A stretch of DNA of 64,000 nucleotides from Dehalococcoidia bacterium (GTDB taxonomy: Bacteria; Chloroflexota; Dehalococcoidia; SM23-28-2; RBG-16-64-32). Within the stretch, counting starts at the first letter, position 1. Each line of letters opens with the position of its first letter. The stretch lies in NCBI GenBank assembly GCA_030649945.1, contig JAUSFE010000039.1:1-64000 (forward strand), read 5' to 3'. Positions 24,935 to 32,758 of the stretch are shown piece by piece. The notes below the pieces were generated by a model. It worked only from the letters and a program-made list of their open reading frames with translations. It had not been told where the DNA came from and did not search any database. The position numbers and the translations under genes are program-made.

Positions 24935-25821
24935 GCAACCGGGGGCTGTATACTTGATGCGGACGAACCCCCACACGACTGGTACACTGCCTGCATGCCA
25001 ACCACTGACCGATGGCGGTATCTGCGCGGGCTATTCCAATGGCTCTGGGGGCTGATACTGTTGGCCTACGCGGGGCTCGGCTTTTACGACTTCATGCGTG
25101 GGGAGTTCTGGGATGATGGCCCCGCTCTTAGCGCGGTCACTGGGAGTTTCTCTTGGCATACTTGGCTCATCGGGTTGCTGTTCATTCTAGTGGCGATGGC
25201 AGTCGAGGGCGGCTATCGGCAGTATCGAGCCATTAATGAAAAGCTGTTGGCGCTTGAGGAGCAAAGACCTCTACTGATTGGTGTTACTCCAAACCAGGCT
25301 GCGGGCAGAAACCCCGTAGGCGGAGGAAATACGGTCTCGGAGGTGGTCGCCTACTTGGACGTGGCGGCCATCGACGAAAATAGGCCACTGCGCAATTGTC
25401 GGGTTAAGTTGAGAGAGCTAGAGCACTACTTCGCCTGGACCGATAAGAGTGCTGGGGAAGTTAAAGAGAGTTGGGGTCGTGACAGTTTCTATGTGGGCCA
25501 CACATATTTCTTCACCTGGAGTGGACGGGGCTCTAGTGTTGACGCCATCGACATCCAGAGCATGGAACGTGCATCGATTGCTAGGTGTATTAACACCGTT
25601 CCTGAATTAACCACGACTGCGGGTAAGGTGGGACACCTTTTTCACGGCGACCAATATCGTTTGACAGTGGAGATCACAGCCGACAATTCTCGACCGCTGA
25701 CAAAATCCTACTGGTTGCAGATGCATGCGGGGAAATCGCCGGTGATTAAGGAATGGGATGACAGTCAGACCAGCTGGCTATGAGCTCCCGTGTCAAGTAT
25801 ATAACCCCGAACCGAGCAACC
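24934..25821. mobile_element. Candidate low-GC cassette with inverted-repeat ends
   Basis: GGGGCTGTATACTTGA at 24942-24957 is matched in inverted orientation by 25793-25808 (14 of 16 bases). A direct AGCAACCGG copy lies outside each end. The single ORF inside is visibly poorer in GC than its neighbours. No transposase is present. Confidence 0.5.
24995..25783 (+). CDS. Hypothetical membrane protein in a low-GC cassette
   Basis: The 262-residue protein has two N-terminal transmembrane helices (about 14-32 and 55-72), a short charged stretch, and a soluble beta-rich domain with phrases such as VVAYLDVAAIDENRPLRNC and YRLTVEITADNSRPL. The N-terminal pair of helices plus a soluble C-terminal domain recalls phage or defence accessory proteins, but no family was recognised. 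Base and codon use are clearly less GC-rich than the rest of the window, which suggests recent transfer. It is divergent from the molybdenum enzyme gene. A TACACT -10-like box ends 6 nt before the ATG, so the mRNA may have almost no leader. Confidence 0.7.
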   Translation: MPTTDRWRYLRGLFQWLWGLILLAYAGLGFYDFMRGEFWDDGPALSAVTGSFSWHTWLIGLLFILVAMAVEGGYRQYRAINEKLLALEEQRPLLIGVTPNQAAGRNPVGGGNTVSEVVAYLDVAAIDENRPLRNCRVKLRELEHYFAWTDKSAGEVKESWGRDSFYVGHTYFFTWSGRGSSVDAIDIQSMERASIARCINTVPELTTTAGKVGHLFHGDQYRLTVEITADNSRPLTKSYWLQMHAGKSPVIKEWDDSQTSWL

Positions 25822-25842
25822 GGCGGGCAAGCCCGAGCGGCG

Positions 25843-26688
25843 TCAGGACGGGCGCGCTGCGGCGTCGCCGTAGAGGGCGCGCAGGCGTAGCGTCAGTTTC
25901 CCGGGCTCCCCGGGACCAACAGGTGAGCGGTCCACGGCAGTGAGCGGCATCACTCCCATGACCGCACCGGTCAGGAACGCCTCGTCCGCTCGCTGCAGGT
26001 CCTCCGGCGTCAGCGAGGCTTCACTGACCTTGACGCCCGCGCCCGCCGCCAGCTCCATCACGGCCTCGCGGGTGACGCCGCCCAGAGCGCCGTCTGCCAG
26101 CGGCGGCGTCGCCAGCGCACCCGACAGCACCAGGAAGACGTTGCTGGTGCTTCCCTCCGCCAGGAAGCTGCGCGTGTTGAGCAGGAGCGCCGTGTCTGCG
26201 CCTGCCGCGCGCGCCCACTCGCGTGACATAACGTTGTCCAGGCAGTTCAGCGACTTGATACGGCTGAGCGGTGAGGTCTCGTTCCTTCTGACGGGGGCGA
26301 TAAGCGCGGACATGCCGCGGTCATACAGCTCGTCCGGATAGTCCGTGGCCGCGCGGGCCAGCATCACGACCGAGGGCCGCCCGCCGGGAGGGCCTGCGGT
26401 AAGCGTAAGACGGACGCGAGCGTCCAAAATCCCGTTATGGCGCACGAGTTCGCGGACCATGGCCTCGAGTTCGCGCAGCTCCGGCGGGAAAGCGATGGCC
26501 AGCTCCTCGGCGTCGGCCCTCAGCCGCGCCAGGTGGCGGTCCAGGCGGTAGACGGAGCCCTGCCGCGCCCGGAACGTCTCGAACACGCCCCGCCCATGTG
26601 CCAGCCCCTCGTCCGCGGCCGGCACCCTGGCGTCGTCCGCCGTCACCAGGGCGCCGTTCACGTACATCCAGCCCTCGTTGACGCTCAT
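25843..26688 (-). CDS. pabC: Aminodeoxychorismate lyase-like class IV aminotransferase
   Basis: The 281-residue PLP enzyme of fold type IV carries the family landmarks: YVNGALV near the N-terminus, HGRGVFETFR, the PLP lysine Lys145 in SRIKSLNCLDNV, and EGSTSNVF plus LGGVTREAVMEL. It overlaps pabB by ATGA. In that context it most likely converts 4-amino-4-deoxychorismate to p-aminobenzoate for folate synthesis. Branched-chain or D-amino acid aminotransferase activity is the alternative within this family. The pairing with pabB makes PabC the better call. Confidence 0.88.
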   Translation of the reverse strand: MSVNEGWMYVNGALVTADDARVPAADEGLAHGRGVFETFRARQGSVYRLDRHLARLRADAEELAIAFPPELRELEAMVRELVRHNGILDARVRLTLTAGPPGGRPSVVMLARAATDYPDELYDRGMSALIAPVRRNETSPLSRIKSLNCLDNVMSREWARAAGADTALLLNTRSFLAEGSTSNVFLVLSGALATPPLADGALGGVTREAVMELAAGAGVKVSEASLTPEDLQRADEAFLTGAVMGVMPLTAVDRSPVGPGEPGKLTLRLRALYGDAAARPS

Positions 26689-27950
26689 GAACGTCCTTCG
26701 CCCACCAGCACGCGGGCCATAGCCGCGCCCTTGTGTAACGTCTCCTCGAACTCCTGCGCCGGGTCGGAATCGGCCACGATGCCGCCGCCCACGTGGAAGT
26801 AGGCCGTGCCCGGCTTGACGACCATCGTGCGGATGGCGATGTTGACGTCCATCTCGCCGCCGAATGTTACATAGCCAATGCTGCCGGAGTAGACGCCGCG
26901 GGCCACCGGCTCCAGTTCGTCGATGATCTCCATGGCGCGGATCTTGGGCGCGCCGGTGATGGAGCCTCCCGGGAACGTGGCCCGCAACAGGTCCACCAGG
27001 TCGCGGTCGGCGCCCAGGCGCGCCTGCACCGTGGAGGTGAGGTGGTGGACCGTGGCGTACGTCTCCAGCTCGAACAGGCCGGTGACGCGGACGCTGCCGG
27101 TCTCCGCCACGCGGCCCAGGTCGTTGCGCTCCAGGTCCACGATCATGACGTTCTCCGCCCGGTCCTTCTCGCTGGCCAGCAAGTCCGCCGCCAGGCTGCG
27201 GTCGTCTTGCGGCCGGGCGCCTCGCGGCCGGGTTCCCTTGATGGGCCGTGTCTCCACCAGGCGGTCCGCCGGCCGGTAGCTGAGGAAGCGCTCCGGCGAG
27301 GAGGAGAGGACGGCGCTGTCCCTGTAGCGCAGGAAGGCGGCAAAGGGCGCCGGGGACTGGGCCCGCAGGCGCAGGTAGACATCGAAGGGGTCCTCCGGGC
27401 ACGGCGCCTCGAAGCGCTGAGAGAGGTTGACCTGGTAGATGTCGCCCGCCCGGATGTATTCGAGCGCCCGCCCGACCGCTGACTCGTAGGAACTGCGACT
27501 GAAGCCCGACCGCAGCCCCGCGAACTGAAGCGGCAGCCCGGGCGCCGGCGCGCGGGGCGCCAGCGGCCGCGGGTCGAAAGGGTGAAGGCGCTCGTAGAAC
27601 GCCAGGTGGCACTCCGGCAACCCCAGGTCGTCTGCAACCGTGTCGGAGAGCCGCTCGATGTGACGCTTCAGGCCGTATCCCAGATAGCCGGCCGCGGCTC
27701 CGGCGGAGTAGCGCGCGTGCTCCGCCAGCAGAGAGCGGAGCACCTCGAAGGGGTCGCCCTGGAAGCGCTCGCTGGGGCCGCGGCGCCGCTCTACGTGAAC
27801 CTGGCCCCCCCATGACCGCAGCACGGTCATGGGGTCCGCGGCCCAGAAGGACTGCCGGCCGAAGTGCGGGTGGAGCATGGCGCTGTCCAGCCAGAGCCCG
27901 TAAGGCTCGGCGCACACGTCGCGCAAAGTGGCGAGTTGGGGTTGCAGCAT
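26685..27950 (-). CDS. pabB: Aminodeoxychorismate synthase component I
   Basis: The 421-residue chorismate-binding enzyme shows the PabB-type segment GDIYQVNLSQRF, then RPIKGTRPRG, AENVMIVDLERNDLGRV, PGGSITGAPKIRAMEIIDELEP and GGEMDVNIAIRTM. The DIYQVNLSQ form favours PabB over anthranilate synthase TrpE. It makes 4-amino-4-deoxychorismate with an amidotransferase partner, but no pabA is present in the window. The ATG at 27950 lacks a clear ribosome binding site, so the start is uncertain. The reading frame continues upstream into repeat C1. It is coupled to pabC by a 4-bp overlap. Confidence 0.93.
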   Translation of the reverse strand: MLQPQLATLRDVCAEPYGLWLDSAMLHPHFGRQSFWAADPMTVLRSWGGQVHVERRRGPSERFQGDPFEVLRSLLAEHARYSAGAAAGYLGYGLKRHIERLSDTVADDLGLPECHLAFYERLHPFDPRPLAPRAPAPGLPLQFAGLRSGFSRSSYESAVGRALEYIRAGDIYQVNLSQRFEAPCPEDPFDVYLRLRAQSPAPFAAFLRYRDSAVLSSSPERFLSYRPADRLVETRPIKGTRPRGARPQDDRSLAADLLASEKDRAENVMIVDLERNDLGRVAETGSVRVTGLFELETYATVHHLTSTVQARLGADRDLVDLLRATFPGGSITGAPKIRAMEIIDELEPVARGVYSGSIGYVTFGGEMDVNIAIRTMVVKPGTAYFHVGGGIVADSDPAQEFEETLHKGAAMARVLVGEGRS

Positions 27951-28055
27951 TAAGGCGGCACGTCTAACGCTTCTGGGACTGGTCCGGCATGCCCTAGTTT
28001 CGCCCCGGCTCAGGGGGTGGTCAAGCCGCCCCGGCGCGGTCGCAACGCCGGGGAC

Positions 28056-28191
28056 TACCAGGGTGCTGAAAACGGGAAGTGCAGAGGGGCGGAGCCCCTT
28101 TGCCAGGGGTCTGGGGGTGTCCCCCAGATTCAATTTCTTCTTTGGGTGGGTTGGGGGGTGGGACGAGAACTCGTTTTTCAGCACCCTGCTA
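28056..28191. mobile_element. Small palindromic element C1 (TA-flanked)
   Basis: The element is 136 bp with ends CAGGGTGCTGAAAA and, inverted, GCAGGGTGCTGAAAAACG, each next to a TA. The core has the hairpins GGGGCGGAGCCCC and TCTGGGGGTGTCCCCCAGA. It is nearly the same as C2 (32354-32490) and C3 (51946-52082). It lies upstream of pabB. Confidence 0.75.
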
Positions 28192-28224
28192 CTGGCCGGG
28201 TGCGCGCCGGTGCCGCGGGTGGTG

Positions 28225-28240
28225 GGGCAAATCCCGACAA
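28225..28240. repeat. 16-bp shared upstream motif, copy 2
   Basis: Exact copy of GGGCAAATCCCGACAA from 24919-24934. It is about 275 bp before pabB and 85 bp before the divergent acyl-CoA dehydrogenase gene. Confidence 0.6.
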
Positions 28241-28324
28241 AAAAACCGGCGAATGCCCTATAGCTAAGGCCGCGCGTCATGCGCACAATGCGGGTCAGGG
28301 CCGCCCATTGCACAGGAGATGGCC

Positions 28325-29566
28325 ATGACCACCACATACCTGGACCTCAACAAGCAGCTCACATCTGACGAAGCGGCGCTCAAGGAGCAGGTCCACCGCT
28401 TCGCCGCCGAGGTCATCCGACCGGCGGCGATGGAGCTGGACAGGATGGAGCCGGAAGACGTCATCGCGTCCGGCTCTCCCCTCTGGGGCGTCTTCAAGCA
28501 GATCTACGGGCTGGGCTACCACACCCGCGGTCTGCCCGAAGAGCTGGGCGGCGTGGGCCTGTCACCGCTGGCTCAGCACATCTATAGCGAAGAGATGGGC
28601 TGGGGCGCCTGCGACCTCTCCGTCTCCCTGGGCGTCACCGCCATGCCCTTCTTCTTCGCCTCCCGCAGCGGCAACCAGGAGCTGATCCGCGAGTTCGTCG
28701 TCCCCTTCTCGCAGGACCGCGAGGCCCGCTACATCGGCTGCTGGGCCGTCACAGAGCCCCACCACGGCTCGGATGCCGTGTTCATGGGCAACGGGCTCAA
28801 GGAGACCCCCTCCGATGTGGCCTTCGAGCTCCAGGCGGAACCGGACGGCGACGATTGGGTGATCCGCGGCCAGAAGTCCTCCTGGGTTTCCAACGGCACC
28901 ATCGCCACCCACGCCATGGTGCACATGGGGCTGGACCGCAGCCGCTCCTCCACAACCGCCGGCATCGCCTTCGTGCCCCTCAACCTGCCCGGCGTCACCA
29001 GGGGCAAGCCGCTGAACAAGCTGGGTCAGCGGGCGCTGAACCAGGGCGAAATCTTCTTCGACAACGTGCGCATACCGAAGAGCTACATGCTCGTGCCGCC
29101 CGAAGGCTACGCTATGATGGGCGAGATGATTCTCGCCGCCGCCAACGCCGGCATGGGCGCCACCTTCACGGGCGTGACCCGCGCCGCCTTCGAGGAGGGG
29201 CTGAGCTACGCCCGCCAGCGCGTCCAGGGCGGCAAGCCCATCTGCGAGCATCAGGCCGTGCAGTTGAAGCTGATGGACATGTTCACCAAGGTGGAGTGCG
29301 CCCGCGCCCTCTCCCGCGCGGCCGTGGTCTATAACGCCACGACGCTCCCGCCCGCCCCGGAATATTCCGTGGCCTCGAAGGTCTTCTGCACGCAAGCCGC
29401 CTTCGAGGTAGCCAGCGACGCCCTCCAGCTGCACGGCGGCATGGGCCTGGCCAAAGGCATGGTCATCGAGAAGCTCTTCCGCGACGCCCGCGCCTCGCTG
29501 ATCGAAGACGGCAGCAACGACGTCCTCTCGCTGGCCGGGGTCAGGCGCATCCTGGACCGCACCTAA
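28325..29566 (+). CDS. Acyl-CoA dehydrogenase
   Basis: The start is the ATG at 28325, with AGGAG 6 nt upstream; an ATG at 28319 abuts the site and is unlikely. The 413-residue FAD enzyme has the acyl-CoA dehydrogenase layout: a helical N-terminus, the beta domain with CWAVTEPHHGSD and QKSSWVSNGTIATHAMVH, then the C-terminal helical domain with LQLHGGMGLAKGMVIEKLFRDAR. The final IEDGSNDVLSLAG segment corresponds to the usual YEGT region, with a Glu that may act as the base. It opens a plus-strand catabolic cluster, followed 16 bp later by a nitroreductase-fold gene. Confidence 0.92.
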   Translation: MTTTYLDLNKQLTSDEAALKEQVHRFAAEVIRPAAMELDRMEPEDVIASGSPLWGVFKQIYGLGYHTRGLPEELGGVGLSPLAQHIYSEEMGWGACDLSVSLGVTAMPFFFASRSGNQELIREFVVPFSQDREARYIGCWAVTEPHHGSDAVFMGNGLKETPSDVAFELQAEPDGDDWVIRGQKSSWVSNGTIATHAMVHMGLDRSRSSTTAGIAFVPLNLPGVTRGKPLNKLGQRALNQGEIFFDNVRIPKSYMLVPPEGYAMMGEMILAAANAGMGATFTGVTRAAFEEGLSYARQRVQGGKPICEHQAVQLKLMDMFTKVECARALSRAAVVYNATTLPPAPEYSVASKVFCTQAAFEVASDALQLHGGMGLAKGMVIEKLFRDARASLIEDGSNDVLSLAGVRRILDRT

Positions 29567-29582
29567 TCTGAGGAGGCCGATC

Positions 29583-30419
29583 ATGGAGTTCAAACAGGTC
29601 ATCGGGCGCAGACGCGCCATCCGTTTCTTCCTGCCACACCGGCCGGTGGAGCGCCAGAAGATAGAGAAGATGCTGGAGGCGGCACGGCGCGCCTCCTGCG
29701 TGGGCAACGTCAATTCGGCGCGCGGCATCGTCATCTGGAAGGACCAGGCCTCCGCGCAACTGATCAAGACCATCACGCCGCCGCTGGGCTACCAGCAGAT
29801 GCAGACGGCGCCGTGCTTCATCCTCTGGTACCATGACACCTCCGCCTACGAGATCACCAAGTGGGTGCAGGACCTGAAGAACCTGGCCGACACCCGCCGC
29901 ATCGGCACCGACGTGGACGAGACCAAGGCCGAAATTGACCGCCTGCTGAAACCCGTCTTCGGCGCCGCCTGGCAGCAGATGGCCGTCTCTCCGCTCGCCT
30001 TCATGGACCTCGGCCTCGCCGTCTGCCAGGCTATGCTCATCGCCTACGACGAGGGCCTGGGCGTCTGCCCCATGAGCAGCCCCCGCTTGGAGCAGGTGGG
30101 CAAGCTGCTCAAGCTCCCGGACACGGCCGTTCCCGTTTGCCTGATGGCGGTAGGCTATCCGGCGGAGTCCTGGGAGGCGGGCGGTCAGACCGTGAAGGCG
30201 CCCTTTGACAACCTTTTCCACGAGATGGAGTATGGGCGCGCGTTTGAGCGTGACCCCGCCGTGGAGAAGGAGCTGGTGGCCGCGGGCATGCTCCAGGCGC
30301 CCGCCCCGCTCCCCTGGCGCGACGCCGAGCTGAAGTACCTGGAGAATGCGCTGAAACTGGAGCGGCGCATCATCGCCTTCCCCGCCCCGGACCCGGCGCC
30401 GGCGGACGGTGGCTCCTAA
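29583..30419 (+). CDS. Nitroreductase-family flavoprotein
   Basis: The 278-residue protein shows the nitroreductase fold. The FMN-binding N-terminus is VIGRRRAIRFFLPHRPVERQKIEKMLEAARRASC, and a central DLGLAVCQAMLIAYDEGLGVCPM is followed by LPDTAVPVCLMAVGYPAE. An insert of about 50 residues lies between the two halves, so it is longer than the usual 200. It starts 16 bp after the acyl-CoA dehydrogenase and ends 12 bp before the CoA-transferase genes. It probably reduces or oxidises an intermediate of the same pathway rather than a nitro compound. Confidence 0.85.
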   Translation: MEFKQVIGRRRAIRFFLPHRPVERQKIEKMLEAARRASCVGNVNSARGIVIWKDQASAQLIKTITPPLGYQQMQTAPCFILWYHDTSAYEITKWVQDLKNLADTRRIGTDVDETKAEIDRLLKPVFGAAWQQMAVSPLAFMDLGLAVCQAMLIAYDEGLGVCPMSSPRLEQVGKLLKLPDTAVPVCLMAVGYPAESWEAGGQTVKAPFDNLFHEMEYGRAFERDPAVEKELVAAGMLQAPAPLPWRDAELKYLENALKLERRIIAFPAPDPAPADGGS

Positions 30420-30431
30420 GGAGGCCCGGAG

Positions 30432-31403
30432 TTGACGGTCATCGCCTCCGGGAAGGGAGAGTTCCTGCCGCCTGACCCCGACGGGTTCCGGGCCTATGTG
30501 CGCGACCACAAGGAGAGGCGCCTGGTCAACAAGGTTATCACCGCGCAGGAGGCCGTCTCCCGCTACGTGTCCGACGGCGACTACGTAGCCTATGACCAGA
30601 ACATCGCCGTCCGCGGCCCGGCCTCGCTCTTCCGCGAGATCATCCGCCAGCGCAAGCGCGACCTCTGGCTGGCGGCCAAGTTCACCTGGACGGACGTGAG
30701 CCTGCTGGTGGCGGGCGGCTGCGTGAGCCGCGTGGACGTGGGCTGGATGGAATCAGGGCCCGTCATCAATAGGGCGGTGAAGGAGGGGCGGCTCAAGCTC
30801 ATCGAGTGGAGCAACGGCGCGCTGGCCTACCGCCTGCTGGCCGGGTCTCTGGGCGTCCCCTACCTGCCGATGCGCTACCTGGGGGGCACCGACACCTTCG
30901 AGCAGTCCGGGGCCAAGCTGACCGAGGACCCCTACACCGGCCGGCGCGTCTGCCTGGTGCCGGCGCTCTACCCGGACGTGGCGCTCGTCCATGTCCACCA
31001 GTGCGACGTCCACGGCAACGCCAGGGTGTTCGGCGCGGGAGTGTCCCCCCTGGAGATGGCGATGTGCTCCAAGAAGGTCATCATCTCCACGGAGGAGATC
31101 ATCGAGCCCGAGGAGATCCGCCGGCAGCCGCAGCGCACGACCATACCGTACTACTTCGTGGACGCCGTCGTGCACGCGCCCTTTGGCTCCTACCCCGGCA
31201 GCACCCCCGGGCTCTACGGCGCTGACCTGGAGCACTGGCTGGAATTCGCCGCCGCGCAGGTCCAGAATAAGACCGACGAGTACCTGGAGAAGTGGGTGCA
31301 CAGCATGGCCTCGCACGAGGAGATGCTGGAGAAGAGGGTGGGCGAGCAGAAGCTGGCGATGATGCGACAATCTGAGACAGTGCGCGAGGGCTATTATGAG
31401 TGA
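30432..31403 (+). CDS. CoA-transferase family protein, alpha subunit
   Basis: The start is a TTG at 30432 with GGAGG 8 nt upstream, giving 323 residues. It is a class I CoA-transferase A-subunit-like protein of the glutaconate CoA-transferase/IpdA type: VITAQEAVSRYVSDGDYVAYDQ, LPMRYLGGTDTFEQSGAKL, and PALYPDVALVHVHQCDVHGNAR. The next gene overlaps by 8 bp and encodes the B-subunit, as in two-subunit enzymes. In steroid-degrading bacteria IpdAB is a ring-opening hydrolase of this fold, so the activity could be CoA transfer or C-C hydrolysis. Confidence 0.88.
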   Translation: MTVIASGKGEFLPPDPDGFRAYVRDHKERRLVNKVITAQEAVSRYVSDGDYVAYDQNIAVRGPASLFREIIRQRKRDLWLAAKFTWTDVSLLVAGGCVSRVDVGWMESGPVINRAVKEGRLKLIEWSNGALAYRLLAGSLGVPYLPMRYLGGTDTFEQSGAKLTEDPYTGRRVCLVPALYPDVALVHVHQCDVHGNARVFGAGVSPLEMAMCSKKVIISTEEIIEPEEIRRQPQRTTIPYYFVDAVVHAPFGSYPGSTPGLYGADLEHWLEFAAAQVQNKTDEYLEKWVHSMASHEEMLEKRVGEQKLAMMRQSETVREGYYE

Positions 31404-32256
31404 ACCGGCCGTGGGCAAGGCGGAAGGCACCCTCAGTTTCACGGACATAGAGGCCACCATCTGCCACATTGCCCACATCATCGAAGAGGACAAGCTCTAC
31501 TTCGTGCAGATGGCGGGGGCGCCGCTCTTCGCCCTCCTCCTGGCCAAGCGCCTGCGCGCGCCCGGCGTCGGCTACGTGGTGGAGGAAGGGGCCGTCGCGC
31601 CCAACCCCATCTTCCCGCTGCCGCGCATGATGCTGGGCGCCAGCCGCTCCCACTACCGGGCGGTGGCCTGGACCAGCATGAACATGGTGGACGCGCACGC
31701 CGCCCTGGGCTTCATGGACTACGGCCTCCTGGCTGCCCTCCAGATCGATCAGTTCGGCAACTTCAACTCCACCTTCATCGGCGGCACTTATGACCACCCG
31801 GAGCGGCGCTTCGGCGGCCCGGGCGGCGCTAACGAGATCGCCTCCCAGTGCTGGCGCACGCTGATCATGACCAAGCAGCAGAAGCGGAAGTTCGTCCACA
31901 AGCTGGACTTCATGTCCTCCCCCGGCTACCTGGACGGGACGCCCGGTGCCCGCGAGCGCGTGGGCCTGCCGTCGGGCACGGGGCCCTACCGGGTGATCAC
32001 GGAGGACGCCATGTTCGGCTTCGATGATGAGACGCGCCAGATGCGGCTCATCGGCCTGGCGCCGTGGGCCACGCTGGAAGGCGTGCTGGCGGAGATGGAG
32101 TTCGAGCCGCTTATCGCCGATAAGCTGGAGCGCATGAAAGCTCCCAGCGAGGAAGAGCTGAACATCATCCGCGCGGAGATAGACCCCGGCGGCTTCAGCA
32201 CCAGCCGCGGCAAGTGGATGACTGTGGACGCCGCCACCGGCCTCCGCGCCGGGTGA
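31396..32256 (+). CDS. CoA-transferase family protein, beta subunit
   Basis: The 286-residue partner of the preceding gene, with an 8-bp overlap. It has a B-subunit pattern: HIIEEDKLYFVQMAGAPLFALLLA, then GYVVEEGAVAPNP, then FMDYGLLAALQIDQFGNFN and the GGANEIASQ loop. A Glu within VVEEG is at the position where classical enzymes carry the CoA-accepting glutamate, but without an alignment this is tentative. It resembles IpdB in overall order. About 500 bp of repeats follow before the next gene. Confidence 0.87.
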   Translation: MSEPAVGKAEGTLSFTDIEATICHIAHIIEEDKLYFVQMAGAPLFALLLAKRLRAPGVGYVVEEGAVAPNPIFPLPRMMLGASRSHYRAVAWTSMNMVDAHAALGFMDYGLLAALQIDQFGNFNSTFIGGTYDHPERRFGGPGGANEIASQCWRTLIMTKQQKRKFVHKLDFMSSPGYLDGTPGARERVGLPSGTGPYRVITEDAMFGFDDETRQMRLIGLAPWATLEGVLAEMEFEPLIADKLERMKAPSEEELNIIRAEIDPGGFSTSRGKWMTVDAATGLRAG

Positions 32257-32295
32257 CCTGAGGGTGGGTTGCATAAGCGCCGGTCGCGTGGAATG

Positions 32296-32511
32296 ACCAC
32301 AAAGGCACAAAGACACAAAGTGTTTCTATGGGAAAAATCTTGGTACCGAGACTTAGCAGGGTGATGAAAAACGGGGAGTGCAGAGGGACGGAGCCCCTTT
32401 GCCGGGGGTCTGGGGGTGTCCCCCAGATTCAATTTGTTCTTTGGGTGGGGTGGGGGGTGAGGCGAGAACTCGTTTCTCAGCACCCTGTTAGTGTCTTAGT
32501 GTCTTTGTGGT
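32296..32511. mobile_element. Palindrome-ended repeat D1 with C2 nested inside
   Basis: Left end ACCACAAAGGCACAAAGACAC and right end the inverted ACCACAAAGACACTAAGACAC. Related ends are at 34003/34141 (D2) and 51866/52103 (D3). Confidence 0.65.
32354..32490. mobile_element. Small palindromic element C2 (nested in D1)
   Basis: The element is 137 bp. Left end TA-GCAGGGTGATGAAAAACG; right end inverted TA-ACAGGGTGCTGAGAAACG. It carries the same internal hairpin core as C1 and C3. The TA borders lie in TTAG of the D repeat. Confidence 0.78.
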
Positions 32512-32758
32512 TCAAACTAGCAAGGAACCAAAGACACGGCCACGGTGGTCCCCCTGGCAGAACGGCGCAGTGCAGGGGGCGCCAACCCCTGCCGGGGGGC
32601 GTGGGGGGTGTCCCCCCACTACCCTACCGGGCGCCTGCCCGCCTCAGGAGGGGGTGGGCGGGACGCACAGCCTCCGGGACACAGTACAGTGGAGAGGCGC
32701 AGGTGCTACAGCACTCGGGTATGCTGATCTCAGCGCCTGACCCTGGCCAGGAGGAGAG

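Larger units (their letters stand above)
32257..32758. other. Repeat-filled gap: nested elements D1/C2 and a decayed core relic
   Basis: The 502-bp gap carries no gene. It holds element D1 (32296-32511) with C2 inside it. It then holds 32570-32690, whose GGGGGTGTCCCCCC-like core and GTGGGCGGGACGCACAGCCTCC segment match the interior of elements A2 and A3 without their ends. A GTGCTACAGCAC palindrome lies 55 bp before the thiolase start. Confidence 0.75.

Noticed and set aside
28562-29776. 404-codon minus-strand frame opposite the acyl-CoA dehydrogenase
   Set aside because: It is antisense to a clear dehydrogenase and spans into the next gene; no domain is visible.
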